Source of the DNA: Kitasatospora setae KM-6054
Lineage (GTDB): Bacteria > Actinomycetota > Actinomycetes > Streptomycetales > Streptomycetaceae
Length of the DNA: 64,000 nucleotides
NCBI RefSeq assembly: GCF_000269985.1
Contig: NC_016109.1
Coordinates: 7,219,001 to 7,283,000 of the forward strand
Direction of reading: 5' to 3'
The first letter of the stretch is position 1; every line of letters starts with the position of its first letter. Made by a program: the position numbers and the translations under genes. The notes beneath the pieces were generated by a model. That model was given only the letters and a program-made list of their open reading frames with translations. It made no database searches and was not told where the DNA came from. Of the stretch, positions 43,380-51,946 are shown piece by piece.

Positions 43380-46195
43380 CCGCCGCCCCGCTCCCCGGCC
43401 CCCCGTTCCCCGGCCTCCCGCTCCCCGGCCCCCCGTTGTTCCCCAGCGGACGCCAACCAGGCTGCCCGGTAGGCGAGTTCGGCCAGTCGGGCGGGCCGGC
43501 CGGCCCGCCCCGCCTCCGGTACGGCCAGCAGTGCCAGCAGCGCCCGGCCGGCCGGTGACGGCCGGGGCGGGCGGCAGCGGGCGCAGCCGCCCGGGCGGTG
43601 GCCCAGCAGTCCGGCGACCGCCTGGGCGAGGCCGGCCTGGTAGGGGGAGGCGGAGAACCGTGCCACGGCGCGGAGTTCGGCCGGCGCCTGGGCGGGCGCC
43701 GCGCCGTGCCGGGCCCACTGGAGCAGCTCCAGGTCGGCCGGGCCGCCGCCCACCGCGAACACCGGGACCGCTCCCGGATCGCCCAACTCGGCCAGCAGCG
43801 CCCGCACTCCGGCGACCTTTCCGGCCCCCGGCGGCAGGAAGTCGCTCTGCTGCTCGCCCGCGATCGGCATGGTGCCAGTCGCGGCGGCGATCCGCCCGGC
43901 CGTCCGCCCGTCCAGCCCGGTGTACCGCCCGTCCGGCTGCCGCCGGGACACCCGGGTGGTCCAGCGGGCCAGTGGATCGACCGCCAGGTCCGCCGACTGG
44001 CCCACCAGTGCCCGCACTTCGGCCCCGTCGCGGTCGGCGACCGGCAGCGGCTCCCGGCCCGGCAGGTGCGCCACCGCCCCGTACTCGGCCGCGCCGCCCG
44101 CCAACCCGTAGGCGCGGCAGCGGTCCCGGAGTTCGGGCAGCGAGCGGCCGGTCGCCAGCAGCGGGCGGAACCCGTGCGCCCGCAGCGCCCGCAGCGCGAG
44201 CATCCCGAGCGGCGAACCGGCCGGGAAGCCCAGCGGATCGGTCTCCAGCACGCCGTCCACCTCCAGCACGCACCACCCCGCGCCCGGCCCGTCCCGGGGC
44301 CCGGCCGCCGGCAGGCCGGCCAGGTACTCCTCGGCCAGGAACTCCTGCACCGCCTGCGACAACTCCCGTCTGCGGGCGTTCCGTTCGGCCGGGCCGTCGG
44401 CCCCGCCGTGCCCGGCCCGCACCAGCCGGGCCAGGCACCAGCGGGCCGCGCCGATCCGCTCCCCGGTGAGCCGCTCGTACGCGGGGCGGACCTCGGCGGC
44501 CCGGTCGGCCCGGTCGGCCCGCTCGGGCGGTTCCAGCGCGGCCGGCGAACCGGCCAGGCCCGCCAGGTCCCACGCCGCGTCGTAGCTCGCCAGGTCCAGG
44601 GGGCCGAACGCGCCCTCCGCCCAGTCGGTCTTCACCCACCGCCCGTCCCGCCCGGTCCAGCGCCCGGCCGAGGTGCGGCCGTCCACCAGGTACGGCCGGG
44701 CGGCGCGGGTGAGCCGGCGGGCGACCGGGTCGGCGAGCAGCGGGCGCAGCACGGTCGCGGCGCGGCCGAACAGCGGCGCGAACAGCCGCCCGGCCTCCTC
44801 CCGGACCGCCCCGCGTCCGGCCGGCCGCCCGCTGCGGTCCACGCCGACGGCCAACACCCGTTGCCGGGCGGCCACATAGCGGGCCGCAGCCTCCGCCGGA
44901 ACGGTCTCGGCGGCTTCGGCGGGGTCTGCCTCCGTCAACGCCGGTACACCGGTGGGCAGTTCCCGGCGGATCATCAACCCGCCCTCGATGGCCAGGACTT
45001 CGGGCACCAGGCCGGGCAGCAGGGCAGCGTAGTCGGCGGCCCGGCGGCCCAACGCCCCCAGGCCGACGGTCTCCACCCGCAGCGGGACGGGCGGCCCGCC
45101 CGCCGGATGGCCGGTCACCGGGGCCGAGCGGTGCAGGCCGCGCCCGGGGGAACGGACCGGGCCGACCTCGACGCGCGGCCAGTCGGCGGCGCCCGGGACG
45201 CTCCGGCGGACCAGCGCCTCCAACGCGTCCGGCGCGGTCAACCGCCGCACCCGCCAGTCGGGTTCGGGCAGCGCGACGACCAGGTGCGGGGGCAGCGCCG
45301 GGGCTTCGCGCGCGACCGCGACCAGCACGCTCACCGCGCCGGCCGGGAAGCCCCGGGCACACAGGCCGGTCGCGACCCGGGCCGGCGAACCTCCCGTCAC
45401 CGGCGGCTCGTCCACCACCAGGGCCTGCCCGCCGGCCGCCAGCAACCATGCCAACTCCCGTTCCCGGCCCGCCAGTACGGCCTGCCCGGGGCGTACGGTG
45501 GCGGCCGTCACGGCCCGGTGCCCGGCCTGCCGCAGCGCGGCCGCCAGCAGCGGGCCCAGGTAGCTGCCGGAGGTCCGCACCCCGACCACCAGCAGCGGCA
45601 GGTCGGCGGGCAGCGGCCGGGCCGCGTCGAAGCGGCGGGCCAACTCGGCCAGGTCGTCCGGGTACTGGTCGAACCCGCAGAAGCAGGACGGCGGTCGGCG
45701 CACCGCCGACCCGAGCACCCGGCGCAGCACCGGGGTGCCCGTCAGCCGCGCGGCCAGCCGGTCCAGGCGCCGGTACAGGGCGGAGGGGAGCGGCGCGGGG
45801 CGCAGCACCAGGGCGGCCAGGTCGTCGACGGCGTCGGCGACCAGGCGCGTCCAGAGGGCCGCCGGGCGCAGCGCGGGAGCGCGGGCGGCGAGCGCGGCCG
45901 CCGTCCGGTCGAACGCGGCGCCGACCGGGCCGCCGCCACTGCCGCCGCCCTCCCGCAGGTGCCGGACGAGCCGCCCGGGCACCGTCCGACCGCCCGCGAG
46001 CCGGTCCTCGGCGGCCTGCAGCATGCCCGCCGCGGCCAGGAACGCGTCCAGCGGATCGCCCGCCCGCGCCGTCGTGCCCAGCTCCCCGGCCAGCTCGGCG
46101 ACCGTCGCGCGCGGATCCGCCGGCCGGACCGGGCCGGCGCGAGCCTGCGGCGGCGGCTCGCCGGGGCCCGCGGCGCTGGCTGGCCTGGGGGACAT
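43376..46195 (-). CDS. Multidomain PRTase / kinase-like / HAD protein
   Basis: ATG 46195 (MSPRPASAAGPGEPPP) gives 939 residues. After a helical segment (50-160) comes a phosphoribosyltransferase fold: CFCGFDQYPDDLAELA, LLVVGVRTSGSYLGPLLAAAL near 202 and the PRPP-type loop ALVVDEPPVTGGSPARVA near 257. A middle part at about 350-620 is kinase C-lobe-like (KTDWAEGAFGPLDLASYDAAWDLA; EFLAEEYLAGLP). From about 640 is a HAD-like domain: VLEVDGVLETDP, LLATGRSLPE, GAGKVAGVRALL, FAVGGGPADLELLQWA near 813. HAD motif I reads E-V-D instead of D-x-D, so the hydrolase activity may be lost or altered. It ends in Glu/Arg/Gly repeats. Related PRTase-HAD proteins occur in Ter-associated clusters (known context). 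The reaction is not known. Confidence 0.75.
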   Translation of the reverse strand: MSPRPASAAGPGEPPPQARAGPVRPADPRATVAELAGELGTTARAGDPLDAFLAAAGMLQAAEDRLAGGRTVPGRLVRHLREGGGSGGGPVGAAFDRTAAALAARAPALRPAALWTRLVADAVDDLAALVLRPAPLPSALYRRLDRLAARLTGTPVLRRVLGSAVRRPPSCFCGFDQYPDDLAELARRFDAARPLPADLPLLVVGVRTSGSYLGPLLAAALRQAGHRAVTAATVRPGQAVLAGRERELAWLLAAGGQALVVDEPPVTGGSPARVATGLCARGFPAGAVSVLVAVAREAPALPPHLVVALPEPDWRVRRLTAPDALEALVRRSVPGAADWPRVEVGPVRSPGRGLHRSAPVTGHPAGGPPVPLRVETVGLGALGRRAADYAALLPGLVPEVLAIEGGLMIRRELPTGVPALTEADPAEAAETVPAEAAARYVAARQRVLAVGVDRSGRPAGRGAVREEAGRLFAPLFGRAATVLRPLLADPVARRLTRAARPYLVDGRTSAGRWTGRDGRWVKTDWAEGAFGPLDLASYDAAWDLAGLAGSPAALEPPERADRADRAAEVRPAYERLTGERIGAARWCLARLVRAGHGGADGPAERNARRRELSQAVQEFLAEEYLAGLPAAGPRDGPGAGWCVLEVDGVLETDPLGFPAGSPLGMLALRALRAHGFRPLLATGRSLPELRDRCRAYGLAGGAAEYGAVAHLPGREPLPVADRDGAEVRALVGQSADLAVDPLARWTTRVSRRQPDGRYTGLDGRTAGRIAAATGTMPIAGEQQSDFLPPGAGKVAGVRALLAELGDPGAVPVFAVGGGPADLELLQWARHGAAPAQAPAELRAVARFSASPYQAGLAQAVAGLLGHRPGGCARCRPPRPSPAGRALLALLAVPEAGRAGRPARLAELAYRAAWLASAGEQRGAGEREAGERGAGERGGG

Positions 46196-46605
46196 GGCGC
46201 GCTCCGGGAAGCGGAGGGGAAGGGCGGACTGCCGAACGGGGACTACCCCCACCGTCCGCCCGTCCCGCCCCCCGCGCAACGCGGACCCCGCCCCGTACCC
46301 GCCCGACCACGCCCGGTGGCCGGGCCGGTGCCCAACCGGCCGGAGATCGAAGACCGGCCCCCGACCGCCGCCCCGCCGCACTGCCGTACCGCTGAGCTGC
46401 CGCCCCACCGAGCTGCGGCTCAGGATCGACGGCGAGGACCTGATGGCGGCCGCGCCACGCTCCTGCCTCGCCGACGACGGCCCGCTCCGCGGGGGGGGGG
46501 AAGGGTCCGGGCCGAAGAGCCGGCATTGCCGCAGGGGCGAGGTGGGCTGGGGTTGTCGCTGAGGAGCTCGCGATCGAGGTGGTGTCCCTTGGTGTGCCGG
46601 GCCCG
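46196..46605. other. Intergenic region, no supported gene; G10 homopolymer
   Basis: It contains a run of ten G near 46490-46499, prone to slippage. A plus-strand segment (TELRLRIDGEDLMAAAPRSC) resembles the inside of a soluble protein but has no extended context, so it may be a relic. No promoter could be fixed with confidence. Confidence 0.45.
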
Positions 46606-47250
46606 TCAGGCGATGCGGCTGGCGAGGAGGTCGTGGGCGGGGAGGTCGGTGGTGCCGCGGACTTTGGTGCGCAGGTAGGTGAGGTTGTGCGGGGTGGTGT
46701 GGGCGCCGGTGGGGACGCGGTTGTGCACCTGGATCCCGAGTGCCTGGAGCTGGCCTGACTTGTCCGGGTTGTTGGAGAGCAGGTCGACCGCGGTGGCGTC
46801 GAGGGCGGTGAGCATCTGGGCGGCGGCGGTGTAGTCGCGGGCGTCCTCGGGGAGGCCGAGGGCGGTGTTCGCGGCGTACGTGTCGTGCCCGAGGTCTTGC
46901 AGGCGGTAGGCGTCCAGCTTGTTGTAGAGGCCGATGCCGCGGCCCTCCTGGCGCAGGTAGAGCAGGTAGCCGCCGTGTTCCGTGATCTTCTCGACGGCCT
47001 CGCGCAGCTGGGGGCCGCAGTCGCAGCGGGCGGAGCCGAAGACGTCGCCGGTGAGGCACTCGGAGTGCAGGCGGACCAGCGGGACCGGGGTGGCGGAGGG
47101 GTTGCCGAGGACCACGGCGAGGTGTTCCAGGCCGTCGGCGAGGCCGTGGAAGGTGACCAGTTCGGAGTCGACGGAGTAGCCGTCGCCGAAGTGCAGCGGG
47201 ACGCGTACGCGGGTGCGGACCGTCGCCTCGGGGATCACGGTCGCGGTCAT
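46606..47250 (-). CDS. ribA: GTP cyclohydrolase II (stand-alone RibA)
   Basis: ATG 47250 follows GGAG; the product has 214 residues. Zinc ligands are in SECLTGDVFGSARCDCG (C-x10-C-x-C), and the active-site strand is RQEGRGIGLYNKLDAYRLQ near residue 97. It opens GTP to 2,5-diamino-6-ribosylamino-pyrimidinone phosphate, the first step to riboflavin and also a feeder for deazaflavin-like or pteridine secondary metabolites. It lacks the RibB domain of the usual housekeeping RibBA fusion and stands outside a rib operon. Two GTTC-N6-GAAC-like operators precede it. Confidence 0.95.
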   Translation of the reverse strand: MTATVIPEATVRTRVRVPLHFGDGYSVDSELVTFHGLADGLEHLAVVLGNPSATPVPLVRLHSECLTGDVFGSARCDCGPQLREAVEKITEHGGYLLYLRQEGRGIGLYNKLDAYRLQDLGHDTYAANTALGLPEDARDYTAAAQMLTALDATAVDLLSNNPDKSGQLQALGIQVHNRVPTGAHTTPHNLTYLRTKVRGTTDLPAHDLLASRIA

Positions 47251-47277
47251 CGGCTGCTCCACTCGTTCGATCTAGCT

Positions 47278-47335
47278 GTAGTTCCAATTTGAACTACGCC
47301 CTGCGGCGACCCTACACACTGATTCGAATTTGAAC
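47278..47335. promoter_or_regulatory. Two GTTC/GAAC dyads upstream of ribA
   Basis: GTAGTTC-CAATTT-GAACTAC (47278-47297) is a perfect 7-bp inverted repeat. A second related site, GATTCGAATTTGAAC (47321-47335), shares the AATTTGAAC half. They lie 28-85 bp before the ribA start and probably bind a MarR/HxlR-type regulator (inference from symmetry and AT-rich core). Confidence 0.7.
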
Positions 47336-47716
47336 AACAATCGTGTGGATGCCCGCCGGGGCCCTGGACGCGGCGGCCACCGGGGCGGATCCGCCTGCAT
47401 GCCCCGCGTCCGCGATCCCCGACCTGACCGAGGCCGGTCTTCCGCACCGTGGCTGGTCGGGTGCAGACGGCCGTGTCCCGTCGCCGGCCGTGTCCCGTCG
47501 CCGGCCGGGCCCCGTCACCGCGGCCCGGACCGACCGCTCGGGCAGGTCGGTCGTTTCGGTGGTGATCCGCTCCGGGTGGGAGAGGCCGTCGGCCACGACC
47601 GGAACGGCGGGGGTCTCCGGCCCGCCGCGGTGGCTCCCGCACGGCCGCGGTGGCTCCCGCACGGCCGCGGTGGCGAGTTCGGCCGCCTCCGTCTCCTCGT
47701 CGAGGGTGGTGGTCAC
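47312..47716 (-). CDS. Doubtful hypothetical ORF, 134 aa
   Basis: A GTG at 47716 opens VTTTLDEETEAAELATAAV, followed by a repeated Pro-Arg segment (PPRPCGSHRGG) encoded by a duplicated CCGCGGCCGTGCGGGAGCCA. The acidic start looks coding, but the rest has weak composition and no family. It lies 58 bp downstream of the CHAT gene and overlaps the ribA operator region. It may be a small protein or noise. Confidence 0.3.
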   Translation of the reverse strand: MTTTLDEETEAAELATAAVREPPRPCGSHRGGPETPAVPVVADGLSHPERITTETTDLPERSVRAAVTGPGRRRDTAGDGTRPSAPDQPRCGRPASVRSGIADAGHAGGSAPVAAASRAPAGIHTIVVQIRISV

Positions 47717-47773
47717 CCCGGGTGGCCGTTCCTGGGCCGGGCACAGGTACGGGAGACCACCCGCCGGGGAGGG

Positions 47774-49726
47774 TCAGGGACCGAGGTGGACGTAGCTGGC
47801 CCAGTGCAGCGGTGCGCGGTGGTCGGGCTCGCGGCGGAGGCGCTGCACGGCGTCGTGCAGCGCGCGGGCGCTGTCGGCCGCGCTGCCGGCCGTCTCCAGG
47901 GAGCGGTAGAAGTCGCGGGCGACGTGCGGGGCCGGGCCGTCGTCGAGGGCCCAGAGGGTCCCGACGACGTGCTGGTAGCCGGCGAGTTGGAAGGCGGCGG
48001 CGAGGTGGACGGCCTCGTCGGCGAGCCTGCGGTTGCCGAGGGCGGTGTGGCAGGCGGACAGGAAGGCGAGTTCCGCCCCGGAGAGGTCCTGCTCGGCGAC
48101 GCCGGCGACGGGCAGCGGCCCGTCGTACAGGGCCAGGTGGCTGGCGGCGGGGTCGGTGGCGGAGTGGACGCCGTGGCAGGCGAAGTGCACCCAGGGGTGG
48201 GCGGGGAGGTCGGCCAGCACCCCGGACAGGACGGCGTCCCGGTCGGCCCTGCCGCTGTACCGGTCGCCGAACAGGTCGGCCAGCATGGCCAGTTCGACGC
48301 TCACGCCCGGTAGTTCCGGCTGGGCCCCGGTGCTGCCGTCGCCGGGCGCCGACTGCCGCACGCCGACGCCGAGCAGGTGCGGTCGCGGGGTCGCGGGCCG
48401 GGCCCTGGCCCGGATGAGGGAGTTCAGGGTCGGCGTGTAGGAGGAGACCACCAGGTCGATGACGCGCGGGCCGTCCTTGGGTCCGGCGGCGTGCAGGGGC
48501 AGTTGGGCGAGCGCGCCGGTGGGGCACCACCACAGCCGGGGGGTGGTCGCTCCGGGGCGGTCGAGGCCCAGGGCGGCCAGGACGGGCCGGGTGATCTCGG
48601 TCCAGAGCCAGGCCAGCGTGTCGTCGATCCGCTTCGTCAGGCGGACCTTCTCGGCGGGTCCGGGTTCGGGACTGACCCGGGAGAGCCGTTCGACGGCGGC
48701 GAGGAACTCGGTGGCGCGCTGGTCGACCTCGGCGGCGGTGACGCCGGCCAGCGGGACCAGCGCCACCGGCGGGACACCGGGTACGGAGCGGAGTATCAGG
48801 GCGTCGCAGCGGTGGGCGCTGATGTTGATGACGGCGACCGGCCCGTCGTCCGCGACGCGGCGGAGTTCGCCGAAGGTCGGCGGTTCGAGGAAGTGCTCGA
48901 AGTCGTCGAGGCGGCGGATCCGGGTCAGGACGTCGTCGAACCGCTCGCTGAGCTGCCAGGGCTGTTCGCCCTGTTCGGGGCCCGGGCCGGGTCGGCCGAC
49001 GGGTCCGGGGCCGCCGGGTCCGGGGCCGCCGGTTTCCAGGGCGGCGCAGATCGCGTCGAATTCCGCTGCCAGCGCCGAGTGGCGTTCCCGCAGGACGGTC
49101 CGGTCGGTGCGGGTCTGCAGCAGTTGGGACCAGATCACCGAGCGGCCCTGCTCCAGCAGGCGGACCGCGCCGGGCAGGTCGCCGACCGCCGTGGCGGCCG
49201 CGGCGGCGTCGCTCGCGAGCCGAGGGACCTGGGCGATCTGGGCGAGTCGTGAGGCCCGGGGCAGGCCGCGGTCCGCCAACCGGGGCAGCAAGACGTCGAC
49301 GGCCGTCCGGTAGCCCGTGAGGGCCGCCGGGGCGTCACCGCGTTCCATGCCCAGGCCGCCCCAGTGGAAGGCGGAGAACAGCCGGGTCCTGATCGAGGCG
49401 GCCTCGGTCCCGGCGGACTGCCGGAACGCCTGCTCGGCCTCGTAGCCGTCCTCGGGCCGGCCCTGGGCCTGGAAGCGGCGTACCAGCGCGTAGCCGAGTT
49501 CCGAGCGCGCGTGGGCGATGTTCGGGTCGCCGTGGCGGCCGTTCAGGTCGTCGACCGTCCCGCGCAGGAGGTCGACCGAGGCGTCGAGGTCCCCGGGGCC
49601 GCCCCGCTCGCGCAGTGCGGGAGAGCTCGGCGGAGACGCGGCTGAACCTGCTGTCGCGGCAGAGCGTGGACGGTCTGCACCGGCACCTTCCGGGCGCGGT
49701 GCGGCAGCTGCGGGAGGCCGGGGCAC
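47774..49726 (-). CDS. TPR-CHAT caspase-like protease, 5' truncated
   Basis: The homologous region runs from the stop at 47774 to about 49615. It holds TPR-like helices (DLDASVDLLRGTVDDLNGRHG; EDGYEAEQAFRQSAG; PAALTGYRTAVDVLLPRLAD) and a C-terminal CHAT domain with His in WVHFACHGVHSATDP near residue 516 and Cys in LAFLSACHTALGN near 559, both intact. CHAT proteins are caspase-fold proteases; in type III-E CRISPR a TPR-CHAT is the effector. Upstream of about 49616 the frame enters antisense cse2 sequence (MPRPPAAAAPRPE), which is not TPR-like, so the original N-terminus is missing. GTG 49726 is only the longest possible start; a shorter product from an internal start is possible. Confidence 0.75.
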   Translation of the reverse strand: MPRPPAAAAPRPEGAGADRPRSAATAGSAASPPSSPALRERGGPGDLDASVDLLRGTVDDLNGRHGDPNIAHARSELGYALVRRFQAQGRPEDGYEAEQAFRQSAGTEAASIRTRLFSAFHWGGLGMERGDAPAALTGYRTAVDVLLPRLADRGLPRASRLAQIAQVPRLASDAAAAATAVGDLPGAVRLLEQGRSVIWSQLLQTRTDRTVLRERHSALAAEFDAICAALETGGPGPGGPGPVGRPGPGPEQGEQPWQLSERFDDVLTRIRRLDDFEHFLEPPTFGELRRVADDGPVAVINISAHRCDALILRSVPGVPPVALVPLAGVTAAEVDQRATEFLAAVERLSRVSPEPGPAEKVRLTKRIDDTLAWLWTEITRPVLAALGLDRPGATTPRLWWCPTGALAQLPLHAAGPKDGPRVIDLVVSSYTPTLNSLIRARARPATPRPHLLGVGVRQSAPGDGSTGAQPELPGVSVELAMLADLFGDRYSGRADRDAVLSGVLADLPAHPWVHFACHGVHSATDPAASHLALYDGPLPVAGVAEQDLSGAELAFLSACHTALGNRRLADEAVHLAAAFQLAGYQHVVGTLWALDDGPAPHVARDFYRSLETAGSAADSARALHDAVQRLRREPDHRAPLHWASYVHLGP

Positions 49727-49896
49727 CGGTGGACTGGGCGCAGCTGCTGGTGGATCTGGCCCGCTGGCGCCGGTACGGGGGCGAGATCAAGCGGCGCTGG
49801 CTGCAGGACTTCTACCGGGAGCGCTACCGGTCGGGTGTGCGGGCGGCGCTGGAGGTGGACGACGCGGAGGGCGTCGGTGCCGACGTCGGCAAGTAA
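49615..49896 (+). pseudogene. casB: 3' remnant of cse2/casB (Cas11, type I-E)
   Basis: About 90 codons encode SAETRLNLLSRQSVDGLHRH, LPGAVRQLREAGAPVDWAQL, LVDLARWRRYGGEIKRRW and LQDFYRERYR, the C-terminal helical half of type I-E Cse2 (usual pattern: hLR.lv..L.....lDy..L..DL..W......rrRW..Dfy). Full Cse2 proteins have roughly 180-230 residues; the N-terminal half is missing. The GTG at 49615 lacks a ribosome site. Homology stops where the oppositely oriented CHAT homology begins. A hairpin follows the stop. Confidence 0.8.
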
Positions 49897-49904
49897 GCGG
49901 TTGC

Positions 49905-49929
49905 GGGTGCCGTCCGCCGGACGGCACCC
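49905..49929 (+). terminator. 11-bp hairpin between cse2 remnant and cas7
   Basis: GGGTGCCGTCC and GGACGGCACCC flank a 3-base loop GCC. An AT-rich stretch (49930-49960) follows, which could act as a terminator tail or as the start of a new promoter for the cas7-5-6-1-2 block. Confidence 0.6.
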
Positions 49930-49970
49930 AATCAAATCAGGTCCATGACAATAACTTAAGGGAGAAGAGC

Positions 49971-51137
49971 ATGGCGGCGAAGTCGGGCACGGGAGCGGTC
50001 GCGCGGTTCGTGGACGTGCACGTGGTGCAGAGCGTGCCGTTCGCGAACCTGAACCGGGACGACAACAACTCGGTGAAGACCGTCTCCTACGGCGGGGCCG
50101 AGCGGACCCGGGTCAGCAGCCAGTCGTGGAAGCGCGCGGCCCGCACCTACTTCCAGGAGCGGATGGGCGAGGCGGCGCTGCGCACCCGGCGCATCGGCGA
50201 GCGGGTGGCGCGGCTGCTGGAGGAGGAGCGCGACTGGCCGGCCACGCTGGCGGCGCGGGCGGGTCAGCACGTGGCGGCGGGCAGCAGCATCAAGTTCGAG
50301 GTCGACGGCGACAGCGCCGCGGTGACCACCAACGCCATGGTGTACGTACCGGGCAGCGCGGTCGCCGAACTCGCGGACCTGGCCGAGGAGTTCCGGGGCG
50401 TCCTGGAGGCGGCGAAGGACGTCAGGAAGCCCAGCGACAAGAGCGCGCTGCCCAAGGACCGGATCGACGCGGTGCTGCGCTCGCGCAACGGGGTGATCAA
50501 CCTGTTCGGGCGGATGCTGGCGGAGGTCGACGACGCGGGCGTGGACGGGGCGGTGCAGGTCGCGCACGCGCTGACCACGCACGGCACCGACATCGAGCTG
50601 GACTACTTCTCGGCCGTCGACGACGTGACCGATTTCTGGGGCGACACCACCGGCAGCGCGCACATGGGGCACGCCGAGTTCTCCGCCGGCGTGTTCTACC
50701 GCTTCGCGACGATCGACCTGAAGGAGCTGGCGGACAACCTCGGCGGCGACCTGGCCGCCGCCCGCGAGCTGGCGGCCGGCTTCACGGAGGCGTTCGTCCT
50801 GTCGCTGCCGCAGGCGAAGAAGACCGCGACCGCGCCGCACACCATCCCCGACCTCGTCCACATCGCGGTCCGCTCGGACCGGCCGCTGTCGTTCGCCGCC
50901 GCGTTCGAGAAGCCGGTGCGCCCCGGCCGGGAAGGCGGCTACTCCGAACCCTCGCGCGACGCGCTGGCCAAGTACGCGACGGCCGCGAACACCCTGCTCG
51001 GCAACCGCGGCGTCGTGGCGGCCGGCTGGGCCGGCACCGACGAGAAGAACCCGAAGGAGCTGGGCGAGCGGGCCGTCTCCTTCCCCGCGCTGATCGACAC
51101 CGCCATCGCCGCCGCCTACCCCCAGGTCGGCCAGTGA
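49971..51137 (+). CDS. cas7e: Type I-E Cascade backbone subunit Cas7 (Cse4/CasC)
   Basis: ATG 49971 has GGAG six bases upstream. The 388-residue product contains RFVDVHVVQSVPFANLNRDDNNSVK, YGGAERTRVSSQSWKRAAR, GHAEFSAGVFYRFATIDLKEL and QAKKTATAPHTIPDLVHIAV, the conserved Cas7e segments. Six copies would coat the crRNA in Cascade. It appears intact, full length and in frame. It is the first complete gene of the remaining operon; 4-bp overlaps link it to cas5. Confidence 0.96.
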   Translation: MAAKSGTGAVARFVDVHVVQSVPFANLNRDDNNSVKTVSYGGAERTRVSSQSWKRAARTYFQERMGEAALRTRRIGERVARLLEEERDWPATLAARAGQHVAAGSSIKFEVDGDSAAVTTNAMVYVPGSAVAELADLAEEFRGVLEAAKDVRKPSDKSALPKDRIDAVLRSRNGVINLFGRMLAEVDDAGVDGAVQVAHALTTHGTDIELDYFSAVDDVTDFWGDTTGSAHMGHAEFSAGVFYRFATIDLKELADNLGGDLAAARELAAGFTEAFVLSLPQAKKTATAPHTIPDLVHIAVRSDRPLSFAAAFEKPVRPGREGGYSEPSRDALAKYATAANTLLGNRGVVAAGWAGTDEKNPKELGERAVSFPALIDTAIAAAYPQVGQ

Positions 51138-51946
51138 GCGCCGAGGCGGGCCTGCTGCTGCACCTGGCCGGCCCGCTGCAGTCCTGGGGCGAGCGCAGCA
51201 AGTTCAACGAACGCGACACCGCCCCCTTCCCCACCCGCTCCGGGGTGATCGGCCTGCTCGCCTGCGCGCTCGGCCGCCGGCGCGGCGAGGACATCGACGA
51301 CCTGGCCCGCCTGTCGCTGACCGTGCGCGCCGACCGCCCCGGGGTGCTGCTGCGCGACCTGCACACCGTCGGCGGCGGCCTGCCCGCCCGGCACACGGTG
51401 ACCACCGCCGAGGGCAAGAAACGCCCCGCCGCCGCGGCGACACTGCTCTCCCACCGCTACTACCTCGCGGACGCGGTGTTCACCGCGGCGCTCACCGGCC
51501 CCGCCGACACCCTGCGGACCTGCGCCGCGGCGCTGCGCGAGCCGTTCTGGCCGCCGTACCTGGGCCGGCGCTCCTGTCCGCCCGAAGGGCCGCTGCTGCT
51601 GGGCGAGTTCGACGACATCCACCGCCGGCTGGTGGAGCTGCCGCTGGCCCGCACCCGCCGCGGGACGGCGGACACCGTCCCGGTGGTCTTCCACGGCGAC
51701 CGACCCCTCGGCGGCCTCGCCCCCGCCGAGACGGGCGCCCCTGACGGCAATGAGGCAGCCGGCCAGGTCAACGACCAACCCCTCACCTTCCACCCCCAGC
51801 GCCGCGCCCACCAGAGCCGCCCCCGCTACCAGCGCACCCTGCACCTGCCCGCCGAACGCTGCCACGGCCTGGGCACCGACTACCTCCACGCCCTCGCCGC
51901 CTACCTCGCCCCCCACACGCCCCGTCCCGAAAGCTCGCCGGCATGA
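51134..51946 (+). CDS. cas5e: Type I-E Cas5 (CasD)
   Basis: The GTG overlaps the cas7 stop (GTGA). The 270 residues begin VSAEAGLLLHLAGPLQSWGERSKFNERDTAPFPTRSG, the Cas5 signature with the Gly-Pro-Gln-Ser-Trp loop. Later segments GLLACALGRRRGE, HTVTTAEGKKRPA, LLSHRYYLADAVFTAAL and REPFWPPYLGRRSCPP are family conserved. Cas5 caps the 5' handle of crRNA in Cascade. A longer acidic insertion near residue 200 (AETGAPDGNEAAGQV) is unusual but keeps the frame. Confidence 0.95.
   Translation: MSAEAGLLLHLAGPLQSWGERSKFNERDTAPFPTRSGVIGLLACALGRRRGEDIDDLARLSLTVRADRPGVLLRDLHTVGGGLPARHTVTTAEGKKRPAAAATLLSHRYYLADAVFTAALTGPADTLRTCAAALREPFWPPYLGRRSCPPEGPLLLGEFDDIHRRLVELPLARTRRGTADTVPVVFHGDRPLGGLAPAETGAPDGNEAAGQVNDQPLTFHPQRRAHQSRPRYQRTLHLPAERCHGLGTDYLHALAAYLAPHTPRPESSPA

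Noticed and set aside
42312..46526. Single 1404-codon minus-strand frame
   Set aside because: Only the first-listed 42312-43379 part is a protein of known fold; the rest is the shadow of the PRTase/HAD gene in another frame, which has domain signatures.
46430..46562. Small plus-strand protein RLRIDGEDLMAAAPRSC
   Set aside because: It is too short, has no ribosome site and passes through a G10 run; it was kept only as a remark.
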